Below, piece by piece: positions 46,519 through 56,433 of a stretch of 64,000 nucleotides of DNA (position 1 is the first letter of the stretch; each line of letters opens with the position of its first letter). Origin of the DNA: an uncultured Ectothiorhodospiraceae bacterium (GTDB lineage Bacteria > Pseudomonadota > Gammaproteobacteria > UBA6429 > Thiohalophilaceae). The notes under the pieces are model-generated. The model searched no databases, had not been told where the DNA came from, and was given only the letters and a program-made list of their open reading frames with translations. Made by a program: the position numbers and the translations under genes. The stretch lies in the NCBI GenBank assembly GCA_947259575.1, contig CAMYMU010000001.1, forward strand, positions 124,001 through 188,000, written 5' to 3'.

Positions 46519-46689
46519 TTCGCGATTATAAACGAAGCTGCAGATAAAGACCCAAATTTGCTCAAAGTCGAGGCATAAGACACATTCAACAACGTTAAGT
46601 CAAGCCCGACTTATGACTGTGATCACTTGAGCCGGGCGGCGTTTTCCCGGACAATTTACTGATAACTATAAAAGATGGAGGAATGGGGC

Positions 46690-48120
46690 ATGGCAACCAA
46701 AACATCGATTCACGGCGCATGGTCATCACGCTGGGCATTCATCCTTGCCGCAACGGGTTCGGCGGTGGGCCTGGGTAATATCTGGAAGTTTCCATACATC
46801 ACCGGTGAAAACGGCGGCGGGGCCTTCGTCATTGTTTACCTGTTTTGCATTGCCATAATTGGTGTCCCCATCATGATGGCGGAGATCATGCTGGGTCGCC
46901 GTGGTCGACAAAGCCCAATCAACACCATGCATACCCTGGCGATCGAGTCAGGACATCATCCAGGCTGGAAATTTATAGGCATTTTAGGTGTGCTGGCTGG
47001 TTTTCTTATTCTTTCTTATTACAGCGTGATTGCCGGTTGGTCGCTGGCGTATATCTTCAGAGCAGGTGCAGGTGCCTTTACCGGTCAAACCCCAACAGGG
47101 ATTGAGGCCATCTTTGATAGTTTGCTGGGTAATCCTGAAGCCCTGCTTGGTTGGCACACCCTGTTTATGGCCATGACGGTTATCGTGATAGCACGTGGTG
47201 TTAAACATGGTTTAGAGAGAGCGGTTAAGTTTTTGATGCCGGCCTTGTTAATTCTGATGCTGATCTTAGTGGGTTATGCCATCAACACCAATAGCTTTGG
47301 AAAAGGCGTTTCATTTTTGTTTAACCTGAATTTCTCGGACTTGGGGTGGGGAGCCATCCTGACTGCAATCGGTCATGCCTTTTTTACCTTAAGTCTGGGT
47401 ATGGGCGCAATCATGATCTATGGCGCCTACTTACCGAAGGATGCATCGATCGCGAAAACGACATTTACGATTGCCGCTGCCGATACCATGATTGCCTTGT
47501 TAGCCTGCTTGATCGTCTTTCCGCTAGTGTTTGAAAACGGTCTGAAAGTTGGTGAAGGTCCGGGGCTGGTGTTTGTGACCTTGCCGCTGGCATTTGGCAA
47601 AATGGATGGAGGCGTCTTTTTTGGCACACTGTTTTTTATACTGCTGACTTTCGCGGCATGGACCTCAGCGATTTCTTTACTCGAACCGGTTGTAACCTGG
47701 TTGGTGGAGAACAAGGGACTTAAAAGGGTGACTGCTTCATTAATAGCAGGCGGCGTGACCTGGCTCGTGGGTGTATTAACAGTATTCTCTTTCCAAAAAG
47801 ATTCGCCAATCATCTTTTCATTCAAGTTTGCAGGCGAGCAAAAATCAAATGGAGTTTTCGATATACTGGATATTCTCACCGCAAACATCATGTTGCCCGT
47901 GGGAGGTGTCCTAATCGCGGTGTTTGCCGGCTGGATAATGAGTCGCGAAGCCAGTCGTGATGAACTTGAAATTGGCGATGGTCATACCTATAACTTGTGG
48001 CGTGTGCTGGTACGTTTTATCTCGCCAGCGCTGATCGTGATTGTTATCCTGAAACTTACGGGTTTACTCGATCCAATCATATATTTATTCACGCCCATTG
48101 TTGATATGTTTAGAAGTTAG
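46690..48120 (+). CDS. SNF-family sodium-dependent transporter
   Basis: Neurotransmitter:sodium symporter family protein of 476 residues with about 12 membrane helices. The sodium and substrate region at helix 1 (WAFILAATGSAVGLGNIWKFPYITGENGGGAF) is diagnostic. The substrate is probably an amino acid but cannot be specified. GGAGG eight bases before it favours the ATG at 46690 over the one at 46675. It is divergent from smpB. Confidence 0.93.
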   Translation: MATKTSIHGAWSSRWAFILAATGSAVGLGNIWKFPYITGENGGGAFVIVYLFCIAIIGVPIMMAEIMLGRRGRQSPINTMHTLAIESGHHPGWKFIGILGVLAGFLILSYYSVIAGWSLAYIFRAGAGAFTGQTPTGIEAIFDSLLGNPEALLGWHTLFMAMTVIVIARGVKHGLERAVKFLMPALLILMLILVGYAINTNSFGKGVSFLFNLNFSDLGWGAILTAIGHAFFTLSLGMGAIMIYGAYLPKDASIAKTTFTIAAADTMIALLACLIVFPLVFENGLKVGEGPGLVFVTLPLAFGKMDGGVFFGTLFFILLTFAAWTSAISLLEPVVTWLVENKGLKRVTASLIAGGVTWLVGVLTVFSFQKDSPIIFSFKFAGEQKSNGVFDILDILTANIMLPVGGVLIAVFAGWIMSREASRDELEIGDGHTYNLWRVLVRFISPALIVIVILKLTGLLDPIIYLFTPIVDMFRS

Positions 48121-48126
48121 TCGCAA

Positions 48127-48558
48127 GTGAAAAAAATTCAGAAAAGCGCTTTGGTGACTTACACACCAGAGCAGATGTTTTTGCTGGTTGATGATATTGA
48201 TACCTATGCAGAATTTTTACCCTGGTGTAGTAACAGCAAGGTCGTTGAACGTTCATCGGATGTTGTCAAAGGGCATTTGGAGATTAGTTATAGCCAGTTA
48301 AACAAATCTTTTATCACCCGTAACATCAATACCCCACATAGCCAGATAGAAATGCAATTAGTTGAAGGACCTTTTAAGCATCTGACCGGACTTTGGTTGT
48401 TTTCCCCATTAGGTGAAGATGGCTGTAAGATCGAGCTGAATATGGAATTTGAGTTTAGCAGCAAACTACTTGATATGACGGTTGGCCCGGTGTTTGGCAA
48501 GCTGGCAAATTCTTTGGTGGATGCCTTTACCGAACGTGCGACGCAAATCTATGGTTGA
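48127..48558 (+). CDS. ratA: RatA/COQ10-like START-domain protein
   Basis: Polyketide cyclase/START-fold protein of 143 residues, homologous to E. coli RatA (PasT) and to the ubiquinone-binding COQ10. Conserved segments are ALVTYTPEQMFLLVDDIDTYAEFLPWCSNSKVVER and ..GPVFGKLANSLVDAFTERA. The E. coli protein is reported to block 70S assembly at high level; a role in respiratory quinone handling is also likely. The start is a GTG with a weak ribosome site. Confidence 0.9.
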   Translation: MKKIQKSALVTYTPEQMFLLVDDIDTYAEFLPWCSNSKVVERSSDVVKGHLEISYSQLNKSFITRNINTPHSQIEMQLVEGPFKHLTGLWLFSPLGEDGCKIELNMEFEFSSKLLDMTVGPVFGKLANSLVDAFTERATQIYG

Positions 48559-48874
48559 AGAAAAAACAATATTAGTTGAAGTTGCCTATGCAACTCTTGA
48601 GCATCAGGTGATCCTACCGATCCAGGTACAGCCCGGTACAACGCTTGTTGAGGCGATCAAAATGTCCGGTATATTAGAGCAGTTTCCAGAAATAGATCTG
48701 GATACAAATAAGTTCGGGGTATTTAGCAAGATCAGTAAAGCGGATACTGTCTTGCGTGAGAAGGATCGGGTTGAAATCTATCGACCATTGATTGCGGATC
48801 CAAAAGAGTCGCGACGTAAACGTGCCGAGAAAAAAAAGAACCAGGAAGAAAAAGAGTCAAGCCGCGCAGAGTAA
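48551..48874 (+). CDS. ratB: RnfH/RatB family protein
   Basis: Ubiquitin-like beta-grasp protein of the RnfH family (E. coli RatB/PasI). Characteristic parts are VEVAYATLEHQVILPIQVQPGTTLVEAIKMSGIL and DRVEIYRPLIADPKESRRKRAEKK. The ATG at 48551 overlaps the ratA end by eight bases, the usual coupling. It is 107 residues. It converges on bamE with nine bases between. Confidence 0.92.
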   Translation: MVEEKTILVEVAYATLEHQVILPIQVQPGTTLVEAIKMSGILEQFPEIDLDTNKFGVFSKISKADTVLREKDRVEIYRPLIADPKESRRKRAEKKKNQEEKESSRAE

Positions 48875-48883
48875 ATACGGTTG

Positions 48884-49213
48884 TTATTGACTGACCACCT
48901 GTTTTTCCAGCTTGCTTACATCAATCTTGACCAGGACATCATCCTCAAAGTACATCGTCACAAGCTGGCGTGTTGTCGCTTTGCCGCCGGGTTTCTGTGT
49001 AAATATGTAATCCCAGCGATTTGCGTGAAAGGGGTCAGTCAGAAGAGGATTGCCCATCAAAAAGGTGACCTGGTTTTTCTTCATGCCGACTTTTACTTTC
49101 GCTAACTGCTCAACTTCGATTACATTTCCCTGCTGGATATCCACCTTGTAGATAGAACAGCCCGCCGTTAGCAGGGTAGCTACAAAAACTAAGTTAATGA
49201 GAATCGTTCGCAT
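48884..49213 (-). CDS. bamE: Outer-membrane assembly lipoprotein BamE (SmpA/OmlA)
   Basis: Small lipoprotein of the BAM complex that inserts outer-membrane proteins. The lipobox is LTAGC. The core VKVGMKKNQVTFLMGNPLLTDPFHANRWDYIF is diagnostic. It is 109 residues. It is divergent from fur, a common gammaproteobacterial arrangement. Confidence 0.96.
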   Translation of the reverse strand: MRTILINLVFVATLLTAGCSIYKVDIQQGNVIEVEQLAKVKVGMKKNQVTFLMGNPLLTDPFHANRWDYIFTQKPGGKATTRQLVTMYFEDDVLVKIDVSKLEKQVVSQ

Positions 49214-49325
49214 TTAGTGCTCTTTTCGCGTTATACTTCCAGGAGGTCAGGATCATACCGGAAACTAGCTGCATCTTCATCCGGTGTCTGAGCTGCCAGG
49301 TAAAAGAAGCATACAGGAGCAAAAC

Positions 49326-49739
49326 GTGGAAACGCAGGATCTGAAAAAAGCCGGCCTCAAGGCAACCGTTCCGCGGATGAAAATCCTCGCCTTACTGGAG
49401 GAAAATAAAGTCCGCCATGTCAGTGCTGAAGATGTCTATAAGGCGTTGCTCGAATCAGGAGAAGATCTTAGCCTGGCGACCGTTTACCGTGTGCTCACCC
49501 AATTTGAACAAGCAGGCCTGGTTACCCGTCACCACTTTGAAGGTGGACACTCAGTGTTTGAGCTGAATCAGGGTGAACACCATGATCATATTTTATGTGT
49601 CAAATGCGGAAGGGTAGACGAGTTTGTTGATAAGGTCATCGAAGAACGCCAGCAAAAGATCGCTGCCGAAAAAGGTTACAACATGACCGACCATTCTCTT
49701 TACATCTTTGGTATTTGCAGTGCTTGCCAGAAAGACTAA
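49326..49739 (+). CDS. fur: Ferric uptake regulator Fur
   Basis: Iron-responsive repressor. It has the winged helix (LKKAGLKATVPRMKILALLEE, SLATVYRVLTQFEQAGLV) and metal sites HHFEGGHSVFELNQGEHHDHILCVKCGRVDEF and CSACQ. I chose the GTG at 49326 with AGGAG six bases before it. The longer frame from GTG 49284 adds residues not found in the family. It is 137 residues. Confidence 0.96.
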   Translation: METQDLKKAGLKATVPRMKILALLEENKVRHVSAEDVYKALLESGEDLSLATVYRVLTQFEQAGLVTRHHFEGGHSVFELNQGEHHDHILCVKCGRVDEFVDKVIEERQQKIAAEKGYNMTDHSLYIFGICSACQKD

Positions 49740-49751
49740 CGAGCGATCTGG

Positions 49752-51425
49752 TTAGGACTGTGCGCTCTCTATCATCTCTTTGGCATGTGAGAGTGTTTGT
49801 TCGGTAATCTTGATTCCCCCCAACATCCGAGCGATCTCATCAATTCGTTGTGTTGTATCGAGTGGATTAATCTGTGTGACGGTCGTGGTTTGATCTGTCG
49901 ATTTACTCACCTGGTAATGATGATGACCGAGTGCCGCGACTTGTGGTAAGTGCGTTACACAGACAACTTGTCGGTGTTGTCCCAGTGCACGTAACTGGAG
50001 TCCGACAACTTCGGCTACACCGCCGCCAATGCCGACATCAACTTCGTCAAAGATCAAGGTAGGGATGCGAGTAGCCTGAGCCGTGATTACCTGGATAGCA
50101 AGACTGATGCGTGACAGTTCACCACCTGATGCAACTTTGTTGAGTGCTTTAAGGGGCATACCAGGATTAGCGCTAACCAGGAATTCTATATTCTCAGCAC
50201 CATGACTACTCCATTGAGCTTCTTCTAAAGGAATGATCTCAGCCTTGAATTGACCACCCTGTAAACTGAGTCCCTGCATTGCGTCAGTAATTTTTTCGCT
50301 AAGCGATGTGGCTGTCTTCTTGCGACTGTTACTAAGCTTTTTAGATGCTTTTTGGTATGCGCTCTTTGCGGTTTCGATTTGTTTTTGTAGATCACCCAGT
50401 TTGACGTCAGCCTGTTCCAGGTCTTCCTGTTCCTGCTTCAGTTTAGGGAATAGCTCAACCAGGTCTTCAGGTTCGACTCGATGTTTTCGTGAAAGGTTAT
50501 GGATGTCGGTAATTCGTTGTTCCACTTCGCTGAGGCGCTCAGGATCAAGTTCGAGCGATTCGGCATAGTGGCGAAGCTCACTTATGGTTTCCTGAACCTG
50601 GATAATACCGGTATTTAACAACTCAGCGATCGGCGCTAACTTTTCATCAACCCGTGTCAGGTCAGAGATATCCGTAGCTGACTGACTTAGGATGGAACTT
50701 ACCGCGTTGTGTTCATTTTCATCCAGATTTCCGATCACTGTTTGAGTGACGGTTAATAATTGATTGGCATTGGACAAACGTTTGAGTTCTTGTTCTAGTT
50801 TTTCAGTCTCGCCGGCTTGCAGATCCAGCGCCTCAAGTTCCTGGACCTGGTAACGGAGTAATTCCAGACGACTATCACGATCGGTATTGGCCTGACTTAG
50901 ACGAGCAAAATCACGACTCAGATTTTGCCAGTTGGTGTAGAGCTCGGCTACCTGGCCAAGTAAATCTTTATGGCGGGCATAGTCATCCAGTAACTGGCGT
51001 TGAATATCTTTGTGCAGTAAAGACTGGTGCTCATGTTGACCATGCAAATCAACCAACATCTCACCTAACTCACGTAGCTGCTGCACGGTTGAGGGTATGC
51101 CGTTGATAAACGCTTTCGATCCACCCTTGCGACTGATGGAGCGACGAATAATGCATTCGTTTTCGCTTTCCATTTCGTGTTGGGCTAACCAGGCGCTTGC
51201 CTGTGGTGCTTCATTGACACTAAAAGAGACGCTGATATCTGCCTTATCGCTACCATGGCGAATAACCGAGGTATCTGCACGATCGCCCAGGGCCAGACCG
51301 AGCGCATCCAGTAAAATGGATTTACCAGCACCGGTTTCACCGGTCAGTACCGTCAGCCCTGACTCAAATTCGATATCGAGGGATTCGACGATGGCAAAAT
51401 TCCAAATATGAATGTGTGTCAGCAT
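49752..51425 (-). CDS. recN: DNA repair protein RecN
   Basis: SMC-like ATPase for double-strand break repair. The N-terminus is MLTHIHIWNFAIVESLDIEF. Walker A is TGETGAGKS, a long coiled coil occupies about 150-370, and the C-terminal signature and Walker B (ASGGELSRISLAIQV, PTLIFDEVDVGIGG) are intact. It is 557 residues. Its ATG overlaps the nadK stop by one base. Confidence 0.97.
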   Translation of the reverse strand: MLTHIHIWNFAIVESLDIEFESGLTVLTGETGAGKSILLDALGLALGDRADTSVIRHGSDKADISVSFSVNEAPQASAWLAQHEMESENECIIRRSISRKGGSKAFINGIPSTVQQLRELGEMLVDLHGQHEHQSLLHKDIQRQLLDDYARHKDLLGQVAELYTNWQNLSRDFARLSQANTDRDSRLELLRYQVQELEALDLQAGETEKLEQELKRLSNANQLLTVTQTVIGNLDENEHNAVSSILSQSATDISDLTRVDEKLAPIAELLNTGIIQVQETISELRHYAESLELDPERLSEVEQRITDIHNLSRKHRVEPEDLVELFPKLKQEQEDLEQADVKLGDLQKQIETAKSAYQKASKKLSNSRKKTATSLSEKITDAMQGLSLQGGQFKAEIIPLEEAQWSSHGAENIEFLVSANPGMPLKALNKVASGGELSRISLAIQVITAQATRIPTLIFDEVDVGIGGGVAEVVGLQLRALGQHRQVVCVTHLPQVAALGHHHYQVSKSTDQTTTVTQINPLDTTQRIDEIARMLGGIKITEQTLSHAKEMIESAQS

Positions 51426-52300
51426 TATAGATGCTCGCTCCAATGTAACTTTTCACGTAATACATGGTAGTGATCGTGATCTGGTGGGTGCATGAGTCTG
51501 ACCCGAGTTGGTTTTCGCTGAATTAAAATTTTATCGCCGGAGACCAGGCCCATATTGATCTGTCCATCACAAGTAACCTGGGCATGGGAGTGGGGGTAGT
51601 CTCTGACGAGCACTTCAATCTTACTGGCACCATCGAGAACAATTGGGCGATAGCTCATGCTATGGGGACATATGGGCACAATAACCATCGCATCCATATC
51701 TGGCGCCAGTATCGGTCCCCCGCCGGACAGGGCGTAGGCGGTTGAACCGGTTGGAGTCGAAACAATCAGTCCATCAGAACGCATGGTGTTTAACAGTCGG
51801 CCATCGATATAAGTCTCGGTCTCGATCATGCGCGCGACTTCCCATTTGTGGATCACGACATCGTTAAAGGCGTCACTGATTCGGGGTTCGGGTTCTAATT
51901 CGTTCTCGATAGTAGCGGTGAGTATGATGCGGTGCTCTTCAACGTGCTCGCCAGTCAAGACTTCATTTAATTGTTTTTCAATTTGATCGGGGGAGACATC
52001 CACCAGAAAACCAAGCCGTCCTAAATTAACGCCGAGCAGGGCAATATCGTGATCGACTAATGAGCGAGCGCTATGAAGTAAGGTGCCGTCGCCACCAACA
52101 GTGATGGCCAAATCACATTTCTGGCCGATTTCATCAAAGTCTGCGATGGCCAGGCTGTGCCCAGGCATATGCTTGGCGGTGTTGGACTCTAGCCAGACCT
52201 CACAATGCCTTTTTTTCAATAGTTCATTCAGGCGCAACAGGGTATCGGCAACACTGGGGTCACCATATTTACCTATTAGCCCAACTTTAGAAAATGCCAT
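51425..52300 (-). CDS. nadK: NAD kinase NadK
   Basis: Phosphorylates NAD to NADP. Motif GGDGT (ITVGGDGTLLHSA) and SDGLIVSTPTGSTAYALSGGGPI are the family hallmarks, and the tail YHVLREKLHWSEHL fits gammaproteobacterial NadK. I use the ATG at 52300 (MAFSKVGLIG). It is 291 residues. It forms an operon with recN and is divergent from hrcA. Confidence 0.96.
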   Translation of the reverse strand: MAFSKVGLIGKYGDPSVADTLLRLNELLKKRHCEVWLESNTAKHMPGHSLAIADFDEIGQKCDLAITVGGDGTLLHSARSLVDHDIALLGVNLGRLGFLVDVSPDQIEKQLNEVLTGEHVEEHRIILTATIENELEPEPRISDAFNDVVIHKWEVARMIETETYIDGRLLNTMRSDGLIVSTPTGSTAYALSGGGPILAPDMDAMVIVPICPHSMSYRPIVLDGASKIEVLVRDYPHSHAQVTCDGQINMGLVSGDKILIQRKPTRVRLMHPPDHDHYHVLREKLHWSEHL

Positions 52301-52430
52301 GTTCGCTGCTCTACCGCTTATTTTTTCCAACGTTATCATAAGCCACCGGATCAGGCTACGCGGTGATCCGGCCTTTGTTGTGAAGCTGTGAGTTCTGACG
52401 TGATTTGTTGTTTAGCGGGATTAATTTAGG

Positions 52431-52457
52431 TTAGCACTCTGAGGCTTGGGCTGCTAA
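52431..52457 (+). promoter_or_regulatory. CIRCE operator for HrcA
   Basis: TTAGCACTC, exactly nine bases, then GGCTGCTAA. The left arm is a perfect CIRCE half site and the right arm matches seven of nine bases of GAGTGCTAA. It is 70 bases before hrcA, so HrcA probably represses its own operon. Confidence 0.8.
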
Positions 52458-52527
52458 ATTAGGTCTGTTAGCTGTAAGCTAAATTAGGTACCAGTAATCA
52501 GCACGAGTAATCAGATAGAAACATAGC

Positions 52528-53577
52528 ATGGGACGTCCACGTAAAAACAAATCAAAAGGTAGCGAGCGGGCCGAGGCGTTGCTCAAGACCCTCATCGAGC
52601 GCTATATCCAGGAAGGCCAACCCGTTGGTTCACGGGTATTAGCGCAAGACTCTGGTCTCGATTTGTCGCCGGCAACGGTCAGAAATGTGATGGCCGAACT
52701 CGAAGAAATGGGCCTGATTCTGGCACCTCACACATCGGCAGGGCGGGTACCGACGGCTAAGGGGTATAGGATGTTCGTCGACAGTCTGCTGACCGTCCAA
52801 CCCATGCAAAACACCATTATTGAGACCATCAAACAGCAGCTCTCTACCACTGCCGACACCGATGGGGTGATTAATAATGCCTCGTCCATGCTCTCCGAGA
52901 TTACCCAGCTCACGGGTATCGTGACCCTGCCAAAAAGAGAGAGTACTCGACTCGAACATATAGAGTTTATGCGATTGTCGGCTAAGCGGATTCTCGTCAT
53001 CCTGGTGGTGAACGGCCAGGAAATCCAGAATCGGGTAATTAATACTGACCGTGATTTTAGTCCTGCCGAGCTCCAGCAATCGGCTAACTATCTTAATGCC
53101 GAGTTTGCAGGCCAGGATCTGGCCTCTATCCGCTCCAAATTGTTAGCCAGTATGCAACAGGCTCGCGATGCCATGCAGCAGTTGATGCAGGACACCATGA
53201 ATATCGCCGATCAAGTCCTCAATAGCTCCAGGGATGACGATTATGTCCTCGCCGGCCAGACCAATCTGATGAGCTACGATGAGATGTGCGATATCGACAA
53301 GCTACGCAACCTGTTTGAGGCCTTCAATAGCAAGCGGGATATCCTGCATATCCTCGACGAGTCTATCCATGCTGATGGTATGCAGATTTTCATCGGAGGC
53401 GAGTCAGGCTATCAGGTCCTGGACGATGTCTCGGTCGTGACCACTCCCTATAAGGTCGATGATGACGTGATTGGGGTTCTGGGCGTCATAGGCCCCACCC
53501 GCATGGCCTATGACCGCATTATCCCGATAGTGGATGTCACAGCAAAACTTTTAAGTTCTGTCTTGAGACCAGATTAA
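52528..53577 (+). CDS. hrcA: Heat-inducible transcription repressor HrcA
   Basis: Repressor that binds CIRCE. The N-terminal winged helix (LLKTLIERYIQEGQPVGSRVLAQDSGLDLSPATVRNVMAELEEMGLI, then TSAGRVPTAKGYRMFVDSLL) and the GAF-like C-terminal domain are clear. It is 349 residues. It leads grpE-dnaK-dnaJ. Confidence 0.96.
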   Translation: MGRPRKNKSKGSERAEALLKTLIERYIQEGQPVGSRVLAQDSGLDLSPATVRNVMAELEEMGLILAPHTSAGRVPTAKGYRMFVDSLLTVQPMQNTIIETIKQQLSTTADTDGVINNASSMLSEITQLTGIVTLPKRESTRLEHIEFMRLSAKRILVILVVNGQEIQNRVINTDRDFSPAELQQSANYLNAEFAGQDLASIRSKLLASMQQARDAMQQLMQDTMNIADQVLNSSRDDDYVLAGQTNLMSYDEMCDIDKLRNLFEAFNSKRDILHILDESIHADGMQIFIGGESGYQVLDDVSVVTTPYKVDDDVIGVLGVIGPTRMAYDRIIPIVDVTAKLLSSVLRPD

Positions 53578-53590
53578 ATAGTCCCTATAT
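53562..53590 (+). promoter_or_regulatory. Possible sigma32 promoter of grpE
   Basis: CTTGAGA, 14 bases, CCCTATAT, close to the heat-shock consensus CTTGAAA-N14-CCCCATNT. It overlaps the hrcA end, 63 bases before grpE. It suggests dual control by CIRCE/HrcA and sigma32. Confidence 0.5.
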
Positions 53591-53652
53591 AAGTCATGAA
53601 TTTTCCCGCCGACCACCAAAATGGCCGGTATTTCTATATTTTTGGAGTAATC

Positions 53653-54258
53653 ATGAGCAAGAAGGAAGACCAGTCAGAAGCAGAACTGGAAGCCGAAGCG
53701 GCAGAAGCACGTGAAGCTGCTGCTGAAGTGAACACAGCTAGTGAGAGTGATTTAGAGCAAAAACTAGCCGATGTCGAGGCCAAGGCCCAGGAAAATTGGG
53801 ACAAAGCGGTACGTGCACAGGCTGAGCTTGAGAATGTTCGCCGTCGCGCCCAACGCGATCTGGAAAGTGCCCACAAATATGCCCTGGAGAAATTCCTGCA
53901 TGACCTACTGCCGATCCACGACAGTCTGGAGATGGGCCTGGCCGCAGCCAAGGATGATTCGGCAGATGTTGCCAAGCTTCGTGAAGGTTCTGAATTAATT
54001 CTAAAAATGTTCATGGATTTATTGAACAAATACGATATCGAGATGATTGACCCTGAGGGGCACCTTTTTGACCCGGAACATCACCAGGCAATGGCCATGC
54101 TCGAGAGCCCACACCACGAACCCAATACGGTGGTTAATGTGATGCAAAAGGGTTACAAGCTCAATGACCGGCTGGTTCGCCCTGCGATGGTGACGGTATC
54201 CAAGGCTCCTGAAACGAAGCAGGAAAATGATGAGAACAATATTGATGAAAAGGCCTAA
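53653..54258 (+). CDS. grpE: Nucleotide exchange factor GrpE
   Basis: Releases ADP from DnaK. An acidic N-terminal helix (about 5-60) precedes the core ([43 protein letters not shown]). The C-terminal motif is [25 protein letters not shown] chose the ATG at 53653 (GGAG before it) over 53596. It is 201 residues. Confidence 0.96.
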   Translation: MSKKEDQSEAELEAEAAEAREAAAEVNTASESDLEQKLADVEAKAQENWDKAVRAQAELENVRRRAQRDLESAHKYALEKFLHDLLPIHDSLEMGLAAAKDDSADVAKLREGSELILKMFMDLLNKYDIEMIDPEGHLFDPEHHQAMAMLESPHHEPNTVVNVMQKGYKLNDRLVRPAMVTVSKAPETKQENDENNIDEKA

Positions 54259-54365
54259 GAAAGAGCAAGTTAAGGCTTGATATCGAAGATAACGACCTTA
54301 AATTAATAAACAGACATTATACAAGTGAATAAAAATACGCTTGAAATATTTTGGAGATAAATGAA

Positions 54366-56309
54366 ATGGGAAAGATAATTGGAATTGACTTAGGTACGAC
54401 TAACTCCTGCGTAGCAGTGATGGAAGGCGGTTCACCAAAAGTTATCGAAAACTCAGAAGGTGATCGCACGACACCTTCCATCGTCGCTTTCACCAAAGAC
54501 GACGAAGTGGTGGTTGGTCAATCTGCCAAACGTCAGGCGGTAACCAATCCCAACAACACACTGTTTGCAGTCAAGCGACTCATTGGTCGCAAGTTCACTG
54601 ATGCCGAAGTACAAAAAGATATCGATATGGTGCCTTACAAGATCATCAAGGCCGATAACGGTGATGCCTGGGTTGATGTGGATGGCAAGAAAATGGCGCC
54701 GCCAGAAATTTCTGCACGTGTTCTGCAAAAGATGAAAAAGACCGCCGAAGATTATCTCGGCGAAGAAGTAACGGAAGCAGTTATTACTGTTCCTGCTTAT
54801 TTCAATGACTCACAGCGTCAAGCAACCAAAGATGCCGGTAAGATTGCAGGCCTGGATGTTAAGCGTATTATCAACGAACCAACTGCTGCGGCACTGGCCT
54901 TTGGTATGGATAAGAAAGAAGGTGATCGCAAGATCGCTGTATACGACCTTGGTGGTGGTACTTTCGATATCTCTATCATTGAGATTGCCGAGATCGATGG
55001 CGAACATCAAATTGAAGTATTGTCGACTAACGGTGATACCTTCCTTGGTGGTGAAGACTTCGACATGCGTATCATTGATTATCTTGCGGATGAGTTTAAG
55101 AAAGACCAGGGTATCGATCTGAAAGGTGATCCACTGGCGATGCAGCGTCTTAAAGAAGCCGCTGAGAAGGCCAAGATTGAATTGTCTTCAAGTTCACAAA
55201 CCGATGTAAACCTGCCCTATGTAACAGCAGATGCCTCTGGTCCTAAGCACATGAATGTGAATTTGACCCGCGCGAAATTAGAAGCATTGGTTGATGACTT
55301 AATCGCACGTTCGATTGACCCATGTAAGACCGCATTAAAAGATGCCGGTCTTTCAGCATCAGAAATTGATGATGTGATTTTAGTCGGTGGTCAGACCCGT
55401 ATGCCTAAAGTACAGGAAGCGGTAAAAGATTTCTTCGGTAAAGAGCCACGTAAAGACGTGAACCCTGACGAAGCGGTTGCAGCCGGAGCCTCGATTCAAG
55501 GTGGTGTACTGGGTGGTGATGTTAAAGATGTTCTATTGCTTGACGTAACACCACTATCTCTGGGTATCGAAACTCTGGGTGGTGTGATGACTAAGTTGAT
55601 TGACAAGAACACCACGATCCCAACTAAGGCAAACCAGGTGTTCTCAACTGCAGATGACAATCAGAACGCAGTAACCGTACATGTTTTACAGGGTGAGCGT
55701 GAGCGTTCAGATGCGAATAAATCATTGGGTCGTTTTGACTTAGCTGATATTCCACCTGCACCTCGTGGCGTACCACAAATCGAAGTAACCTTCGATATCG
55801 ATGCCAACGGTATCCTGCATGTATCTGCAAAAGATAAAGGTACGGGTAAGGAACAATCGATTGTAATTAAAGCCTCTAGTGGTTTGTCTGATGAAGAAGT
55901 TGAAAAGATGGTCAAGGATGCGGAAGCGCATGCTGATGACGACAAGAAGTTCCACGAACTTGTTGCGATTCGTAACCAGGCCGATGCCCTGATTCATGCC
56001 ACTAAGAAGTCGATGGAAGAGCTGGGTGACGACAAACTGGAAGCTGGTGAGAAAGAAGCGATTGAAGCGGCGACCAAAGATCTTGAAGAAGCCATGAAGG
56101 GCGACGACAAGGATGCAATAGAAGCCAAGACTAAGGCACTAAGCGAAGCTTCTGCGAAAATGGCAGAGCGTTTATATGCTCAAAAAGGAGCTGAGCAAGG
56201 TCAACCCGGTGCGGAAGGTGCACCAGGTGCAGACGCACAGGCTGACGCCGGCGCCGCTGATGATGTTGTCGATGCCGAGTTTGAAGAGGTCGACGACGCC
56301 AAGAAGTAA
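54366..56309 (+). CDS. dnaK: Chaperone DnaK (Hsp70)
   Basis: ATP-dependent chaperone. It has [18 protein letters not shown] at the start, the [13 protein letters not shown] phosphate loop, [12 protein letters not shown], the linker [18 protein letters not shown] and an acidic C-terminal end ([13 protein letters not shown]). The ATG at 54366 is used instead of the one at 54351. It is 647 residues. A terminator lies between it and dnaJ. Confidence 0.98.
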   Translation: MGKIIGIDLGTTNSCVAVMEGGSPKVIENSEGDRTTPSIVAFTKDDEVVVGQSAKRQAVTNPNNTLFAVKRLIGRKFTDAEVQKDIDMVPYKIIKADNGDAWVDVDGKKMAPPEISARVLQKMKKTAEDYLGEEVTEAVITVPAYFNDSQRQATKDAGKIAGLDVKRIINEPTAAALAFGMDKKEGDRKIAVYDLGGGTFDISIIEIAEIDGEHQIEVLSTNGDTFLGGEDFDMRIIDYLADEFKKDQGIDLKGDPLAMQRLKEAAEKAKIELSSSSQTDVNLPYVTADASGPKHMNVNLTRAKLEALVDDLIARSIDPCKTALKDAGLSASEIDDVILVGGQTRMPKVQEAVKDFFGKEPRKDVNPDEAVAAGASIQGGVLGGDVKDVLLLDVTPLSLGIETLGGVMTKLIDKNTTIPTKANQVFSTADDNQNAVTVHVLQGERERSDANKSLGRFDLADIPPAPRGVPQIEVTFDIDANGILHVSAKDKGTGKEQSIVIKASSGLSDEEVEKMVKDAEAHADDDKKFHELVAIRNQADALIHATKKSMEELGDDKLEAGEKEAIEAATKDLEEAMKGDDKDAIEAKTKALSEASAKMAERLYAQKGAEQGQPGAEGAPGADAQADAGAADDVVDAEFEEVDDAKK

Positions 56310-56335
56310 CATCATCTTGGTGAAAGAAATGCAGG

Positions 56336-56367
56336 CAGGCGTGACTAATTGGAGTCGCGCCTGTTTT
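56336..56367 (+). terminator. Intrinsic terminator after dnaK
   Basis: Eleven-pair stem (CAGGCGTGACT / AGTCGCGCCTG, one G-T pair) with loop AATTGG, followed by TTTT. Partial read-through would lower dnaJ relative to dnaK. Confidence 0.65.
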
Positions 56368-56433
56368 GTGTCAACAAATAGTAGAACTTGTTAATTCATG
56401 TTCAGCAAAAGTTAAAACTAAAGAAACAGCAAA

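Noticed and set aside
54276-54303. CTTGATA...CCTTAAAT before dnaK as a second sigma32 promoter
   Set aside because: The -10 box matches only about half the consensus; the site at 53562 is better.
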